Of a stretch of 64,000 nt of DNA, positions 1-9,470 are shown in pieces. The stretch covers positions 22,786,360 to 22,850,359 of the forward strand of contig NC_087069.1 in NCBI RefSeq assembly GCF_963678635.1, read 5' to 3'. This DNA comes from Symsagittifera roscoffensis (taxonomy: Eukaryota > Xenacoelomorpha > Acoela > Convolutidae). Under the pieces are notes generated by a model. That model did no database searches. It saw nothing but the letters and a program-made list of their open reading frames with translations, and was not told the DNA's origin. How positions within the stretch are numbered: the first letter of the stretch is position 1; every line of letters begins with the position of its first letter. Made by a program: the position numbers and the translations under genes.

Positions 1-912
1 ATCAAGCATACTATCTGCTGAAGTTTGCACTATGCTAGATTTCACAAACAACGGGTAATCAAACATTTTCGATCCCTCAACAGGAACCTCTTTGGTTGCC
101 TGTTTATCAATTTCGTTTTTGATCGCGTTGTTACTTCTATTTGATCGTCTACTAAGGCCAGCTGTAAAAGCCTGTTGCGTGGTCCCAGTTGCATTTTGGT
201 GATTTGTCACAGATCCGTTCACGGTCGAATTACTTGTATCAGCTGTTATTGTAGCGACTAACAATTGACCTCTTATAGCCGAAAGATACGGCATTCCCAT
301 GAACTGGTACACGGCACTAGTCACTGTACTGGCTATTTTCAATGCCAGTAAAGAATAGAATCTTACTTGATCGTTTTCCAATTTCGGTACCTGGGATGCC
401 AAATTTATTGGAAAATTATACTCGAGAAGCAGAGCCGGATTTATGGGAAAATGGAAGAACCGGTACCATGTATGCACCAGTTGTTGACAGTCCAGGGAGT
501 CCAGAGAAAGTGGGTGCAGGCCTGATTTGTCACTCTCGATTTTTACAATCATTTCGACAACTTTTTGATTCAAGCCCAAAAACTGAGAGCTCCAGCTACG
601 CAACGTATTGTAATGCAGAGAATTTTGCTTCAAAATTCGATCAAGGCTTTTCCAGAATGAAGGGTTAGGGTACTGTTTTGAACACGCTAGAAACCAAATG
701 TCGAAAAAATTATCCAGAAACTTATCAAGTCCATCCTGTGTGTTGTGACACTGACTTGAATCTAATGCCTTGGTTAGAATTTCAACAAGTAGCAAGAAAA
801 TAGATTGCCAAGTTTCCTCTGAAAGAGGGGGCGTTTTGGTCAAAGTCGAAGATTGTCCGTCGCTCACGTAGTTTGAAGAAGTTGAAGATATATCATCTTG
901 CAGCGAACTTTC
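1..912 (-). CDS. RALGAPB: RALGAPB-like Ral GTPase-activating protein, exon (continues past the window edge)
   Basis: The minus strand is open for 304 codons from 912 to the window edge. Seen: a block reading ETWQSIFLLLVEIL, then DIWFLACSKQYPNPSFWKSL, then HTWYRFFHF followed by INPALLL. From memory of vertebrate RALGAPB, these match its ETWEVLLLFLL, EVWLLACTRCFPTPPYWK and QTWFRFLHMLSNP blocks in the same order and with similar spacing. The family's beta subunit pairs with a catalytic alpha subunit to form the RalA/RalB GAP complex in the cytoplasm; this part is the N-terminal scaffold, not the GAP domain. The exon begins after CTTTCAG (acceptor at 913-919) and joins the upstream exon in phase 0. 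It ends in a Ser/Asn-rich low-complexity stretch, as the homologue does. The rest of the gene lies outside the window. Confidence 0.85.
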
Positions 913-1072
913 CTGAAAGCACGCATTTCAGCTTCCACTCATTGATGTTTTGAAAAACGATTAATTAAGGATACTTAATGAAAGACAAGTAAATAACCTA
1001 GTAAAATACTTAAAGAAAGACTATTGACCTTACATAAGTGAATTATAATTCCTACAAAAAATGTATGTTTAC
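913..1072 (-). other. RALGAPB-like intron, 160 bp
   Basis: On the minus strand a donor ACG|GTAAACATAC (GT at 1072-1071) and an acceptor CTTTCAG (ending at 913) bound the interval. Removing it joins two open exons in phase 0 and restores an ESSL block also present at this point in RALGAPB (from memory). The short AT-rich intron with a (T)TTCAG acceptor suits a nematode. Confidence 0.75.
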
Positions 1073-1655
1073 CGTGTTCGAACCATGATCGGACAAGTAA
1101 TCAGCGCTCGATAGACGCATTTTCCGCTTCCTGCGAATTTGAGGAATTCCATTGATATCAGGGGCTGCAGTCTGGCCAGGCTGGACTTCTTTACACAGTT
1201 CTTGCACTTGAATCAAAACATGCTGGCATAATACTTCTCGTCCCGGTCCAGTGACATCATTAGCGACATGGCTCAGATTTGAAAGAAAGATGCGGCCATA
1301 GTGTTGAGGACTATCCCTGACCGGAGAAGGGATTCCTTTAGGGGAGCCACTGGGGGATAGAACCGAAAGCCATTTCACATAGCAATAGACACACGTACGG
1401 AAGGTGTCATAATCTGGTGGTTTTTTGAGAGAGTAGTTGATTATCTCCAACAGCCAATCTAATTGGTGCTGGTTGAAAAATTTATCTGCTTTGTCTTGAT
1501 TTCCATCCGCCTGAGTTAAGTCTCCGAGGAACCCAACTATTCGTTTTGAAATCTCGGAAGCACAGTCGTTTGGAAAACAGTCTAGCGACGTTCCAACGTG
1601 CTGCTGCAGCGAACTAAACACGGCATCGTTGACGTTGTCGTACATACATGAATTT
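1073..1655 (-). CDS. RALGAPB: RALGAPB-like protein, first coding exon
   Basis: The minus-strand open frame here carries the N-terminus of the Ral-GAP beta subunit. Proposed start ATG at 1645-1643 (MYDNVNDAV); the frame is open further up to 1717, but a TTTTCAG acceptor at 1656-1662 makes that upstream part probable intron or 5' flank. An out-of-frame ATG lies 4 nt upstream at 1649. Matches to remembered RALGAPB: HVGTSLDCFP with HTSVLHSYP, and WLLEIINYSLKKPPDYDTFR with a [20 protein letters not shown]-type block, followed by a Tyr-rich IFLSNLSHV segment equivalent to ILKHLQNLF. The exon ends at the GT donor at 1072. An LTR relic begins 68 bp upstream of the exon, so the promoter or 5' UTR of this gene may be transposon-derived or displaced. 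Confidence 0.82.
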
Positions 1656-1723
1656 CTGAAAACCAGACGATTCCAGGTTATCAGGCTCAACGTTGAAACT
1701 GAAAACTTATCAGGCATGTGCCA
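1656..1723 (-). promoter_or_regulatory. Splice or trans-splice acceptor and short upstream stub of the RALGAPB-like gene
   Basis: TTTTCAG at 1656-1662 (minus strand) directly precedes the first coding exon, and a second TTTTCAG lies at 1703-1709. In a nematode such a site just before the first ATG is often a spliced-leader acceptor; this is inference. Retroelement sequence starts at 1724. Confidence 0.5.
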
Positions 1724-2370
1724 TGTAACATTCGCCCAAATACTACACAGCGACGGAGCGTAGAAAAAGTACCTATTAACAACTGGCGGGCGTCAGTCAC
1801 CTTAATTCTACTCGTTTTTCAACGTCTCGACCTTGCCAGTTGATTTTCTGGTCTGTTTAAGGCTAAGTAAAAAGTTACTGTTTTTAGGCCATCAGTCAAA
1901 CGACTTTTGATCAGCTTTCGTTTACATGCGAACACAACCACATAGCTGAGTCTCGGATCCTCAGACTACGTGATTGCTATTAAAAACACGGCTCGAACAC
2001 CCTATTTTGTTATGTTTTTGTTTGACAGTTCTATATTAAATCCATTGGAGATGGATTAACCCTTTCCTCTTCCTAGCTACTCATATTCTAAAATATCAAA
2101 TAATACCGGTGTCAATTCAAACGTTTATGGCATCAGAGTAGCTAAAAAGTTAGTTTACTACAGTCTTTCACCATATATCAGTCTCTGGGGGACGCAGCCT
2201 CCGCTTCCGTGTTCTCCTTGTAATAACGTCGTTATTAATCTCAATTCGTCGCACGGGAGGGTACTGCTCTCCACCACTTCCCCACCGAAGCCTCCTTTCC
2301 CACTATCTTCTTCCGCTAAGGGTCTTATCGAGCGTGATCGTCACGATAAGAGTCTTCGTTTTGTGACATT
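1724..2370 (-). repeat. Diverged LTR relic of the same retroelement family
   Basis: It starts with TGTAACATTCGCCC, the inverse of the LTR end seen at 2371, 25791, 43605 and 44131, and follows the first part of the LTR with many substitutions. The segments near 1925-2095 match 2570-2765, including the ATGGATTAACCC and CCTAGCTACTCAT blocks. It is more diverged than any other LTR here, so it is probably an older insertion beside the RALGAPB-like gene. Copy 1 abuts it directly. Confidence 0.7.
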
Positions 2371-4018
2371 TGTAACATTCGCCCAGAAGATACATATCAA
2401 CGGAAAACAAAACTAAGTCTTAAGACGACTGGCTAACGTCTAAACAGAGCTTTGCATGCTTTTCACCGTCTCTACCAAGCCAGTACTTTTCGGTGGTCTT
2501 TTCCAACATCGGGTCGACAAAAACGTTACTGCTTTCGGCTTCGGTCAAAACATCCAAATTAACTAGATTACATGCAGAAATAGTGAGCTCATGGCTGGGT
2601 CTCAGTATCCCCAGACCACGAGGTCACTCCTAAAAACAGGGCTACTACTATTTTTTATATTACTATTGTTTTTGTTCAGTAGATAAAAATCATCATCTCC
2701 ATCGTAGATGGATCAACCCTTTCCCCCAATTCCTAGCTTCTCATCCTTATCAAAATGAATCCAGATGTTAATTAAAATCAAATCAGGACATGACAAGAAG
2801 CTAAAAGTCTATATAACAGGCTAAAAGTTTCAGTCCCGAAACCCTTCCGGATTCTTGAATCCACTGAATCAAGCTCGCTGATCTTGACTTCTTCTTAATC
2901 CGGAAGGCTGTCCTCCACCCTTCACCGTTGTCTGCAACGGCCTTGCAACTATTGTAGCGACACAATAGTTGCAACTCGGAGTGTTCACTGCTATTCCTGC
3001 AATCTGCTATTGTTTTTTCTCACAATTTTCGTACTTATCGTCCGCGCAACTAATGTTGTCGTGTTGTCTTCTAGCTTTTCTGCCAAAATGGCCGTTTCTG
3101 ACGTTTCTCAGAAATATGACGTCATAATTCGAATTTTTAAAATTTTAAAATACCAGAATATTCTAGCCCTCACCGTTTGGCCAATCGTTCCAATAACGTT
3201 CTTAATTCTTAATAATCACCAATCCGGAAGGCTCGCTGCTAAAAATTCGAATTCTGCAGAGATTGCATTTTTCACATTCTGGTCGAATGTCACATACTCC
3301 CCGGACAGTCCGGTCAATGTCCTCATTGAATCACGCAATGTTCGTAAAATAGATACAGTATCATCGAACAGAATTTACAAAATGCACGAAATTACTTTTA
3401 TCCACGTCACATCGACTCACTGCAGAATATAAATGGCATCATACTACATCACTATAGCCTTCAAATTCTTTCATTAATCTGCACATTGAGGATATGACTT
3501 AAGATAAAAACATATTTTCTGACTTCCAGTGTGAATGTCCCGATTAAAACTTTTTCTCTTAGATTTAAAAGGTGTTGGCTTGCAGGACAGTCCTGCCAAC
3601 CAACAAGCTAAAATTATCCTACTATGCTTCCTCCCTTCGGAAATCTTGCTTGTTATTGTCCCGAATATTAAAACTAAGAAACTCTGTGGCTAGAAAGAAC
3701 AATGAAACAATCTCCTTCTTCGAGAGATTACTCAAGCCTTCCATGTCACCACAAAGTGATCAGTTCTCCTAGCTGGTTAAAAACAGTCATGCAGGCTGGA
3801 ATATTTAAATATACTCCTTCAATTAAGCCTTCCTAAATAAATAGTAAGTGAGTGTCTCTAAAGCCACTTCAACTAAAATCAAAATGCAAATTTATAAATG
3901 CAACAATCTCAAAACTCAACTTAATGTTTCAGTTTTCAGTTACAACTTGGTTGCTTGGTTTCTCACTTGAGTTTTTCACACACATAAAACAATTCTGAGT
4001 TTTAACTTTTCTTCATCA
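2371..4018 (-). repeat. Copy 1 3' LTR
   Basis: The outer end TGTAAC... (2371) is the CA end of the LTR read on the minus strand. The inner boundary is inferred as the TGATGAAG just after a purine run (AAACAAAGGAG on the minus strand, 4019-4029). About 0.92 kb (2371-3289) is repeated in direct orientation at 25791-26705. The open frame at 3010-3432 on the plus strand is antisense LTR sequence and is not a gene. The LTR contains three inverted-repeat hairpins (2843-2978) and a CTCCCCGGACAG motif (3297-3308). Confidence 0.75.
2843..2978. repeat. Hairpin cluster in the LTR
   Basis: Three perfect short inverted repeats lie in 135 bp: CCTTCCGGATT (2843-2853) with AATCCGGAAGG (2897-2907); CCGTTG/CAACGG (2925-2940); and TTGCAACTATTGT with ACAATAGTTGCAA around AGCGAC (2943-2974). 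All three recur in the LTRs at 26265-26395 and, reversed, 43010-43140. In copy 3 the last one is the centre of a 664-bp fold-back. They may fold in RNA; their role is unknown. Confidence 0.7.
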
Positions 4019-4116
4019 CTCCTTTGTTTTCTTCTTTTTTCGTCGTTTAGAAGTTCTAAAACTTCTAAATTCTTCTAATTTCATCTCTTTTTTTCATCTT
4101 GTTTTTCGGTCATCCG
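4019..4116 (-). promoter_or_regulatory. Copy 1 3' UTR and polypurine tract
   Basis: The minus strand reads as long purine runs (GAAAAAAGAAGAAAACAAAGGAG) between the ORF-X stop and the inferred LTR start. The same arrangement occurs at 41930-41961 (copy 2) and 45749-45775 (copy 3). This is the expected plus-strand DNA primer of an LTR element. The exact cleavage point is inferred. Confidence 0.55.
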
Positions 4117-7100
4117 TCAATGTTCCATTTCTTCCTCCTGTGATACTGACTCTGCACTCTCAGTTTCTGTATCTTGTAACACGTCGATAGCTATCCTGAC
4201 GCTGCTGGAAGCCGTCCTCCAACACTTCTGCTCTTCTACCCTCTGTTTGCAGCAAGGTAGAGGATCCACGTTAGATTCTCTGTTCCTGCAGAAGCTGTTG
4301 TGGAGACACAACGTCACGTTTCTCTCCAAATCTTCTTTCAGCATCTCTGCTTTCTCCTTTCCACTACGTTCACTCGTCCTGGAAATTCTTTTCACAGCGG
4401 TGGTCACTGCATTCCGATGAGTCACGAGAGCTCGCTTCAAAGCCCCTGCTCCAATGTCGAGCTGATACTCACTGTACACTCTGCCATGCTTCGACATATG
4501 CTTTTTCGCATACTCGTACAACCATGCAGTCATGTTAGCTCTGAACCATGGCATCAATTGTTTTCTTGCCCATATCTTCTTCACTTCCATCGGAATGTTT
4601 AGAACTTTGCACATTGTCTCAAAAAGATCTAAATCTTTTAGACAATCTAATTTCCGCAATTGTTCTCTCGTCGGTGCCTCCTGTCTGTTATTTTCTCTCA
4701 CATGAGCTTCCAGCCATCGTATCGCCATCATAACTCCCACTATCACTATTGTTACGGGCTGTGATGAATCTGGTAAACCCATGGAGAGCAGCTCTCCAGA
4801 GTCCCAGATCAACATCAGATTACTACGCTTGGGATACCACCAGGTCTGCAGCAAGCAGTGGCAAGGAAACTCGTCATGCGTCAGCATGATGCTCCTCCAA
4901 TAACGTTTTCCCGAAGCTTCCAGCAATGGTTCCACTTCCATCATCACTCGGTGGACTTCATCATTCTCATCTACTGCATTGTAATCTGTGACAGTTGATC
5001 CTCTCTGTTTCTGTCTCTCAAAGTCACTGAAGTTCCCACTCACATATCCCATGAACTTCTTTCCTAGTATCGACTCCAATTCTTCTTTGGTTCTCTCTGG
5101 AACTGCTGAGAACATCTTACATAGTAACTCGTAAGACTTCTCGGACATTCTCGCCAATCTCACACACTTCGGCACTGAGAAGGCTTGATCCACGATCGTT
5201 CTTGTACTCTTCACGTCCACAGCTACGAAATGTACAGGGTATCTGCTCCTGCACATTGGAGCCAACGTTGAACCCACCAAATATCGTGCTCCTGATGGTC
5301 TACAATAAGTCTCGCTGTGTCTGATTTTCATTTCTGTCTCGATTGCTTCCCTCCATTTCCCTATGTATTTCTGTTCAGTCTGCACAACTCCTGGGAATAC
5401 TTCTACGCTGATGGCTGTGACCATCTCATGTTTCTGTTCCAGATTCAATAGTGACTCTAAAGAACCAAACATGCTGTAGAATCCTAGTGCAGTCACTAGA
5501 TTCACATCGGTTCCTTCATGGCAATCTGCTATCAGTTCCGTTTCTGTTCTTGCTTTCATCACTACATTTCCAAACAATACCGTCAATTGCCTGTGTTGTT
5601 TCTCCAGGGTCCTCACACAGTCCAGACCTCCACAAACGTGACCCTCCAGTCCACAGACTTCCGCCAGACAGCTACCAGGTTTGACCCAGTCTTCTGGTCC
5701 CCATCCAGGCAACTCCACTTTATCTTCTCCGTTGCTCTTAGAGGCTGTTATCATCACATTATATATGATGTTGAGGTCACGCAGGTTACAGTCTGCATTC
5801 AGTTCCCTCTGTACGTCTTGTGTCGCCCGTAATATTGAGTCAGCGTTGGGACTAGGACACCATGATGGCCTCATCAGTTCCCACACTGTCATCAAGCTCG
5901 TTCTCAGTAATTCATCTGAGAATCCCAACCCAAACTCCACTCTTTTGTCGGATTTTGGTACTGAAGGTGCAGTCACCTCTTCTTCCAAGACCAGTCCCAA
6001 TTTGGCCTGTGGATTGTTAACGCTCTTAATAGTTACAATTCTGGACGTCCAGAATCTTAGCAACACCGCCTGCTCATAATCGAAGAAGCAATCGCGTATG
6101 TCTTCACTCAGGAAAGGATTGTACGCGATCCCTATGATCCCGGATACGTAACCATACGATTTCTTCTTGATCGGTCCACAGTATTCACTGGATTTCGGCA
6201 ATGCTCCCATAGATTCTTTAGTGAGTCTCAGCTCCTTGTTTGAGAATCTCCTGATTTCGTCTATCTTTTTCATGGGTTCCAACTCCTCAGGTTCTTTCAT
6301 GTTCACCCTCATCGGTTTACTTTGCTGCATAACCAGCAGTGCTAGCAAGAATAAGGCTTTCGTTCGCTCATCGCCTTCCCTCAACATTTTAACACAAGTG
6401 TTTAATGCAGGTACTGAAATCTGCTCTATCAGGAATCGAATGAAACAGAGAGCGTCTCCCCGCTTCGCACACGCTACTGCTGCTCCCTCCTGGACTATCA
6501 GATCCCTCAGGTTCGTCATAAGGAAAACCTTTTCCTCTTTTGATCTCTTCCTTTCTTCTGAGTCATATTCTTCGCGAGTCAGTCCCATCATGCACCAGGC
6601 GAACCTGAGTTGTAACTCTGTTCTTACGTAAGGTACTGCCACGAGAGCATATATTTTTGGCGTAGTTCTCATTTCTTCTTCGAAATACCTTAATACTACT
6701 GCTTTCCATGGAAGGCTCACTAACTGCTCCATCGTTTCTGCCTGTATGTCAGACGACGCCAAAGTCCCGTACGCCTTCTGCTTGAGGGTGGTGCCTTGCA
6801 ACATCGTTTCCAGATAACCCTCCATGGCTTTTTCGTCTTCCAGGGCCATTACATACCCTGTAGCCGAGATTCGGTATTCCAACATCTCCATGTATCCACC
6901 GGTGGGTTCATCTATCGACACAGTTTCAGACACTGTTAGTCGGTTGTATTCCACTGGTGTTAGTTGTCCTGCGACAGTTCCCTTTCCATGATTCATGGGA
7001 GATGACTTGAAGTCTTTCATTTTGCTCTCTCCACATTGGCTGAGTATTTCTATTTCTAAGGTTGCTCCAGTCAGAGTGCGGTCACTCCTTTTGGACTTAT

Positions 7101-8403
7101 AACCGGTTGACTTTATCCCCGCCATGAGAATGGGTGGCACCATCGCTATATCAGTTAACATTCTATCTGTGCCAGACAATTGATAATCATCTTGCCCTAA
7201 ATCCATGACCTCCTCAACTCGTTTCCTTTTCGCTGAGTTACCAGCTTTCATCGATATTTCTGAATCCACTTTCGTCTTTCCAACTCTCCTCGGCATCACT
7301 CTGCTGCCTAACTTCATTTTCATCGCATTGATTTTATCAATCACCATTTTTGATCGCATCGTCCCTCTCCTGGTTCTTGACAGATACACCACCTCTCTTT
7401 CATCGTCCTGCGGTGTCATCTTGATGGGAGAATTCGCTTCACTCTCATCAGTGGCTGAGTCGACCAACAACTCACTCAGCCTCCCTTCACACTCATCAAG
7501 CTTGTCAAGCACTTCTCTCATCAAGGGTTGGTTGAGACCCGTTTTTAGAATAGACTGGGTCCCATAGCTTTGAACCACGGTCCAGACTTCTTCCATAAAC
7601 GCCACTCTGTCCAGTTTGCATCCCGTCCTACTCTCGTGGTCGCGGTGATGTGCTTCCCATTCTTCTTCGGGCAGCGTTCCCAAGAAAGGTACTCTGGCTG
7701 AAGCCTCTATTCTTCTCCTCCGAGGTGATTCCATGAGGATTCTCTGGTCGTTATTTCTTGAATTGCCTGGAGAGCTGCTCTCCGGCAAATTCCGTTTCAT
7801 TTCCATAAAGGCTGACGGAGGCTCCAGTGTCGAGATGCCTTCATCCGCTGGCTCAGTCGTTTCCAACGTATCCGCATTGTTCTCAAGATCACTGAAGATA
7901 TTGAAATCCAGGCTGGATGTTCCTCCTGTAGATGCCCTGTCGTCTTCCCCACCAGCTTGATCTTGTTGCATGGGTTCTTCGGTTTGACGGCTTCCACCCT
8001 GTCCGTCATTTCCTTCTGATTTATATTTGTTCGGGCTCGATGGTCCTTGTTCGTCATTATCGGCTTCTTCCTGGAATCTCGGTATGAGCAGTGTACCGGC
8101 CGACTCATCTTCCTCTTCTCCATGGACCACTTTGATTTCTTCGCAGCCGAAGGGTGCTAGGAAGGTTCTCGTCTGCAGTATTCCTCCCACTTTCATCTCC
8201 TGTTTTACACTAGTCAGGATTAATGAGGCTTCAGGCAATTCGGTCCTGCCTCTCATCCTCATCGGAGCTAAGCCTAATCCCTTCCATTCCTCATCAAATC
8301 TTCCAGGCTTGGGAGTCGCGGCGTTGCTTATTCGCCTTCTCGTCGCTTGATCCGTGTATGCAAATCGTGTGTATTGTAACACGGCGGCATTTCTCCCTAC
8401 GAA
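4117..8403 (-). CDS. ORF-X C-terminal region, copy 1 (about 1,428 codons, unknown function)
   Basis: A long intact reading frame ends at 4117. It is in frame with, and directly follows, the TAA at 8404-8406; the first in-frame ATG is only about 40 codons in (MRMRGRTELPE), yet those 40 codons are conserved in copy 3. Visible features: an acidic N-terminal stretch (EEEDES), a bipartite basic cluster (KRKRVEEV), a helical middle, several Trp/Gly-rich segments (LPGWGPEDWVKPGSC), conserved Cys in CGLEGHVCGGLDC, and a C-terminal Cys cluster (CLHNSFCRN, PCCKQR) before an acidic tail. No RdRp, helicase, protease or membrane segment is recognisable. I cannot assign a function. Copy 3 shows about 85-90% protein identity over shared parts. 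Confidence 0.7.
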   Translation of the reverse strand, partial: FVGRNAAVLQYTRFAYTDQATRRRISNAATPKPGRFDEEWKGLGLAPMRMRGRTELPEASLILTSVKQEMKVGGILQTRTFLAPFGCEEIKVVHGEEEDESAGTLLIPRFQEEADNDEQGPSSPNKYKSEGNDGQGGSRQTEEPMQQDQAGGEDDRASTGGTSSLDFNIFSDLENNADTLETTEPADEGISTLEPPSAFMEMKRNLPESSSPGNSRNNDQRILMESPRRRRIEASARVPFLGTLPEEEWEAHHRDHESRTGCKLDRVAFMEEVWTVVQSYGTQSILKTGLNQPLMREVLDKLDECEGRLSELLVDSATDESEANSPIKMTPQDDEREVVYLSRTRRGTMRSKMVIDKINAMKMKLGSRVMPRRVGKTKVDSEISMKAGNSAKRKRVEEVMDLGQDDYQLSGTDRMLTDIAMVPPILMAGIKSTGYKSKRSDRTLTGATLEIEILSQCGESKMKDFKSSPMNHGKGTVAGQLTPVEYNRLTVSETVSIDEPTGGYMEMLEYRISATGYVMALEDEKAMEGYLETMLQGTTLKQKAYGTLASSDIQAETMEQLVSLPWKAVVLRYFEEEMRTTPKIYALVAVPYVRTELQLRFAWCMMGLTREEYDSEERKRSKEEKVFLMTNLRDLIVQEGAAVACAKRGDALCFIRFLIEQISVPALNTCVKMLREGDERTKALFLLALLVMQQSKPMRVNMKEPEELEPMKKIDEIRRFSNKELRLTKESMGALPKSSEYCGPIKKKSYGYVSGIIGIAYNPFLSEDIRDCFFDYEQAVLLRFWTSRIVTIKSVNNPQAKLGLVLEEEVTAPSVPKSDKRVEFGLGFSDELLRTSLMTVWELMRPSWCPSPNADSILRATQDVQRELNADCNLRDLNIIYNVMITASKSNGEDKVELPGWGPEDWVKPGSCLAEVCGLEGHVCGGLDCVRTLEKQHRQLTVLFGNVVMKARTETELIADCHEGTDVNLVTALGFYSMFGSLESLLNLEQKHEMVTAISVEVFPGVVQTEQKYIGKWREAIETEMKIRHSETYCRPSGARYLVGSTLAPMCRSRYPVHFVAVDVKSTRTIVDQAFSVPKCVRLARMSEKSYELLCKMFSAVPERTKEELESILGKKFMGYVSGNFSDFERQKQRGSTVTDYNAVDENDEVHRVMMEVEPLLEASGKRYWRSIMLTHDEFPCHCLLQTWWYPKRSNLMLIWDSGELLSMGLPDSSQPVTIVIVGVMMAIRWLEAHVRENNRQEAPTREQLRKLDCLKDLDLFETMCKVLNIPMEVKKIWARKQLMPWFRANMTAWLYEYAKKHMSKHGRVYSEYQLDIGAGALKRALVTHRNAVTTAVKRISRTSERSGKEKAEMLKEDLERNVTLCLHNSFCRNRESNVDPLPCCKQRVEEQKCWRTASSSVRIAIDVLQDTETESAESVSQEEEMEH

Positions 8404-8406
8404 TTA
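8404..8406 (-). other. TAA inside ORF-X shared by copies 1 and 3
   Basis: The frame ...METMDP-type block ends CCA TAA and continues open with F-V-G-R-N-A-A-V. Copy 3 has the same CCA TAA at 49653-49655 followed by the same residues. It may be a real ORF boundary, a readthrough site, or a lesion inherited by both copies. Confidence 0.75.
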
Positions 8407-9470
8407 TGGATCCATCGTTCCCACGAAATTCCCTACTCTCCTTTCATTGGTTTCGAATGCTCTCAACCTAGGAGTTTGTGCCACGGAGACTGCTCCGAGC
8501 AACATCCTTCTTATCAGAGGGAATTCAGGGATTGCCTCCGGCAGCTTCTTGTAATCGCCCCAGTCCTTCGTCTCTTCTCTCACTTTGTGATATGCTGCAG
8601 TGAGACAAGGCACTCTGGTTATTACACCATTCGTTTTATCATAGGGTCTCAGATTCCAAAGCTTTGGAAACACCTCGATGTGTCCTCTTTCTACTTCTCC
8701 CATGCGATCACTGAAGTGATCGTCAAAATTGATGACTGTCATCTCTGGCTCCGATATTTTCGCAAATAACAGATCTTCACTCATGAGCTCCCGTAATGTG
8801 TGCTGCTCACACCAGTTCAGTGTACTACCGTCCACTGCCGATATGAGGTTCAGGTGCAGCACCAACATCCTATATGCTTCCACTTTAACGTCAGGGAACG
8901 TTAAAGTGGAAGCATCTCGTCTTCTCCCTTTCCAAAGGGATTTTGTTGTAAAAGATACTGGATAAGAGTGTGTCTCAGGTCTCTTATCTTGTTCCACGAG
9001 TCCGTGGATTTCTTCATATCCAAGTTCCTCACTCTCTCTTTCATCTGCTCTGGACAACGTGCCAGTTCCATTAGTCCTCCCAAGTTTCCGTGGGTAATTG
9101 CAATCAATGTCAGAAGTCCGTCTAGCCGCAGGTTCTGAATTCCATCGGTGAGCAGCATCGCCGGTCCTTTCACGAAACTCTCCGCTCCGAATGTCACGAA
9201 CAAGGCTATTAGTTCCACTATCGATACTCTCACTACTGCTTGGAGGAATTCCTTTATCAAATAGTGCGAGACTTTCGGGTAAACTTTTGCCAAGAAGGAC
9301 GCGGTCCATCCGGCTCCCAACCCTTCGAGCATGCTGCCTGTCCTTTCAAAGCCCTCCTGTACTTTCACTTCCTGGGTCCAGAAGGTTTCCAGAGTAATCT
9401 GACACATTCTGTTTACAAGCTCAGCGGTCTTTTCTCCGGCATTTTCCGCCAGGTTCACCTCCTTCAACAA
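8407..9470 (-). pseudogene. ORF-X middle region, copy 1 (no known domain, frameshifted)
   Basis: Two overlapping minus-strand frames (9470-8901 and 9309-8404) together cover what is one 401-codon frame in copy 3 (50858-49653). Seen: a helix-rich segment with ITLETFW, a Gly-rich patch (MLEGLGAG), LRLDGLLTLIAITHGN, and downstream HTLRELMSEDLLF and FPLIRRMLLGAVS. The frame break falls at a local deletion with an inverted insert (8874-8926). No family could be assigned. A TAG at 9471-9473 (TAC in copy 3) separates it from the SGNH-like part upstream; otherwise the frame is continuous, so it is part of the same polyprotein. Confidence 0.65.
8874..8926. other. Deletion scar with an inverted templated insert
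   Basis: An 18-bp arm (8874-8891) is repeated inverted at 8898-8915 with a 6-bp spacer (CAGGGA). Copy 3 lacks the second arm and instead has about 145 bp of coding sequence (around 50151-50295). Copy 1 therefore lost that sequence and gained an inverted copy of the break edge, which breaks the ORF-X frame. Confidence 0.75.

Noticed and set aside
3010-3432. Coding frame on the plus strand (and its copies at 26389-26598 and 42547-43008)
   Set aside because: It is within the LTR, AT-rich, differs in frame between copies and matches no known protein; a chance frame.
4117-8403. Envelope glycoprotein or viral RNA polymerase
   Set aside because: No signal peptide, membrane anchor, fusion-peptide-like stretch, or polymerase motifs such as GDD could be seen.
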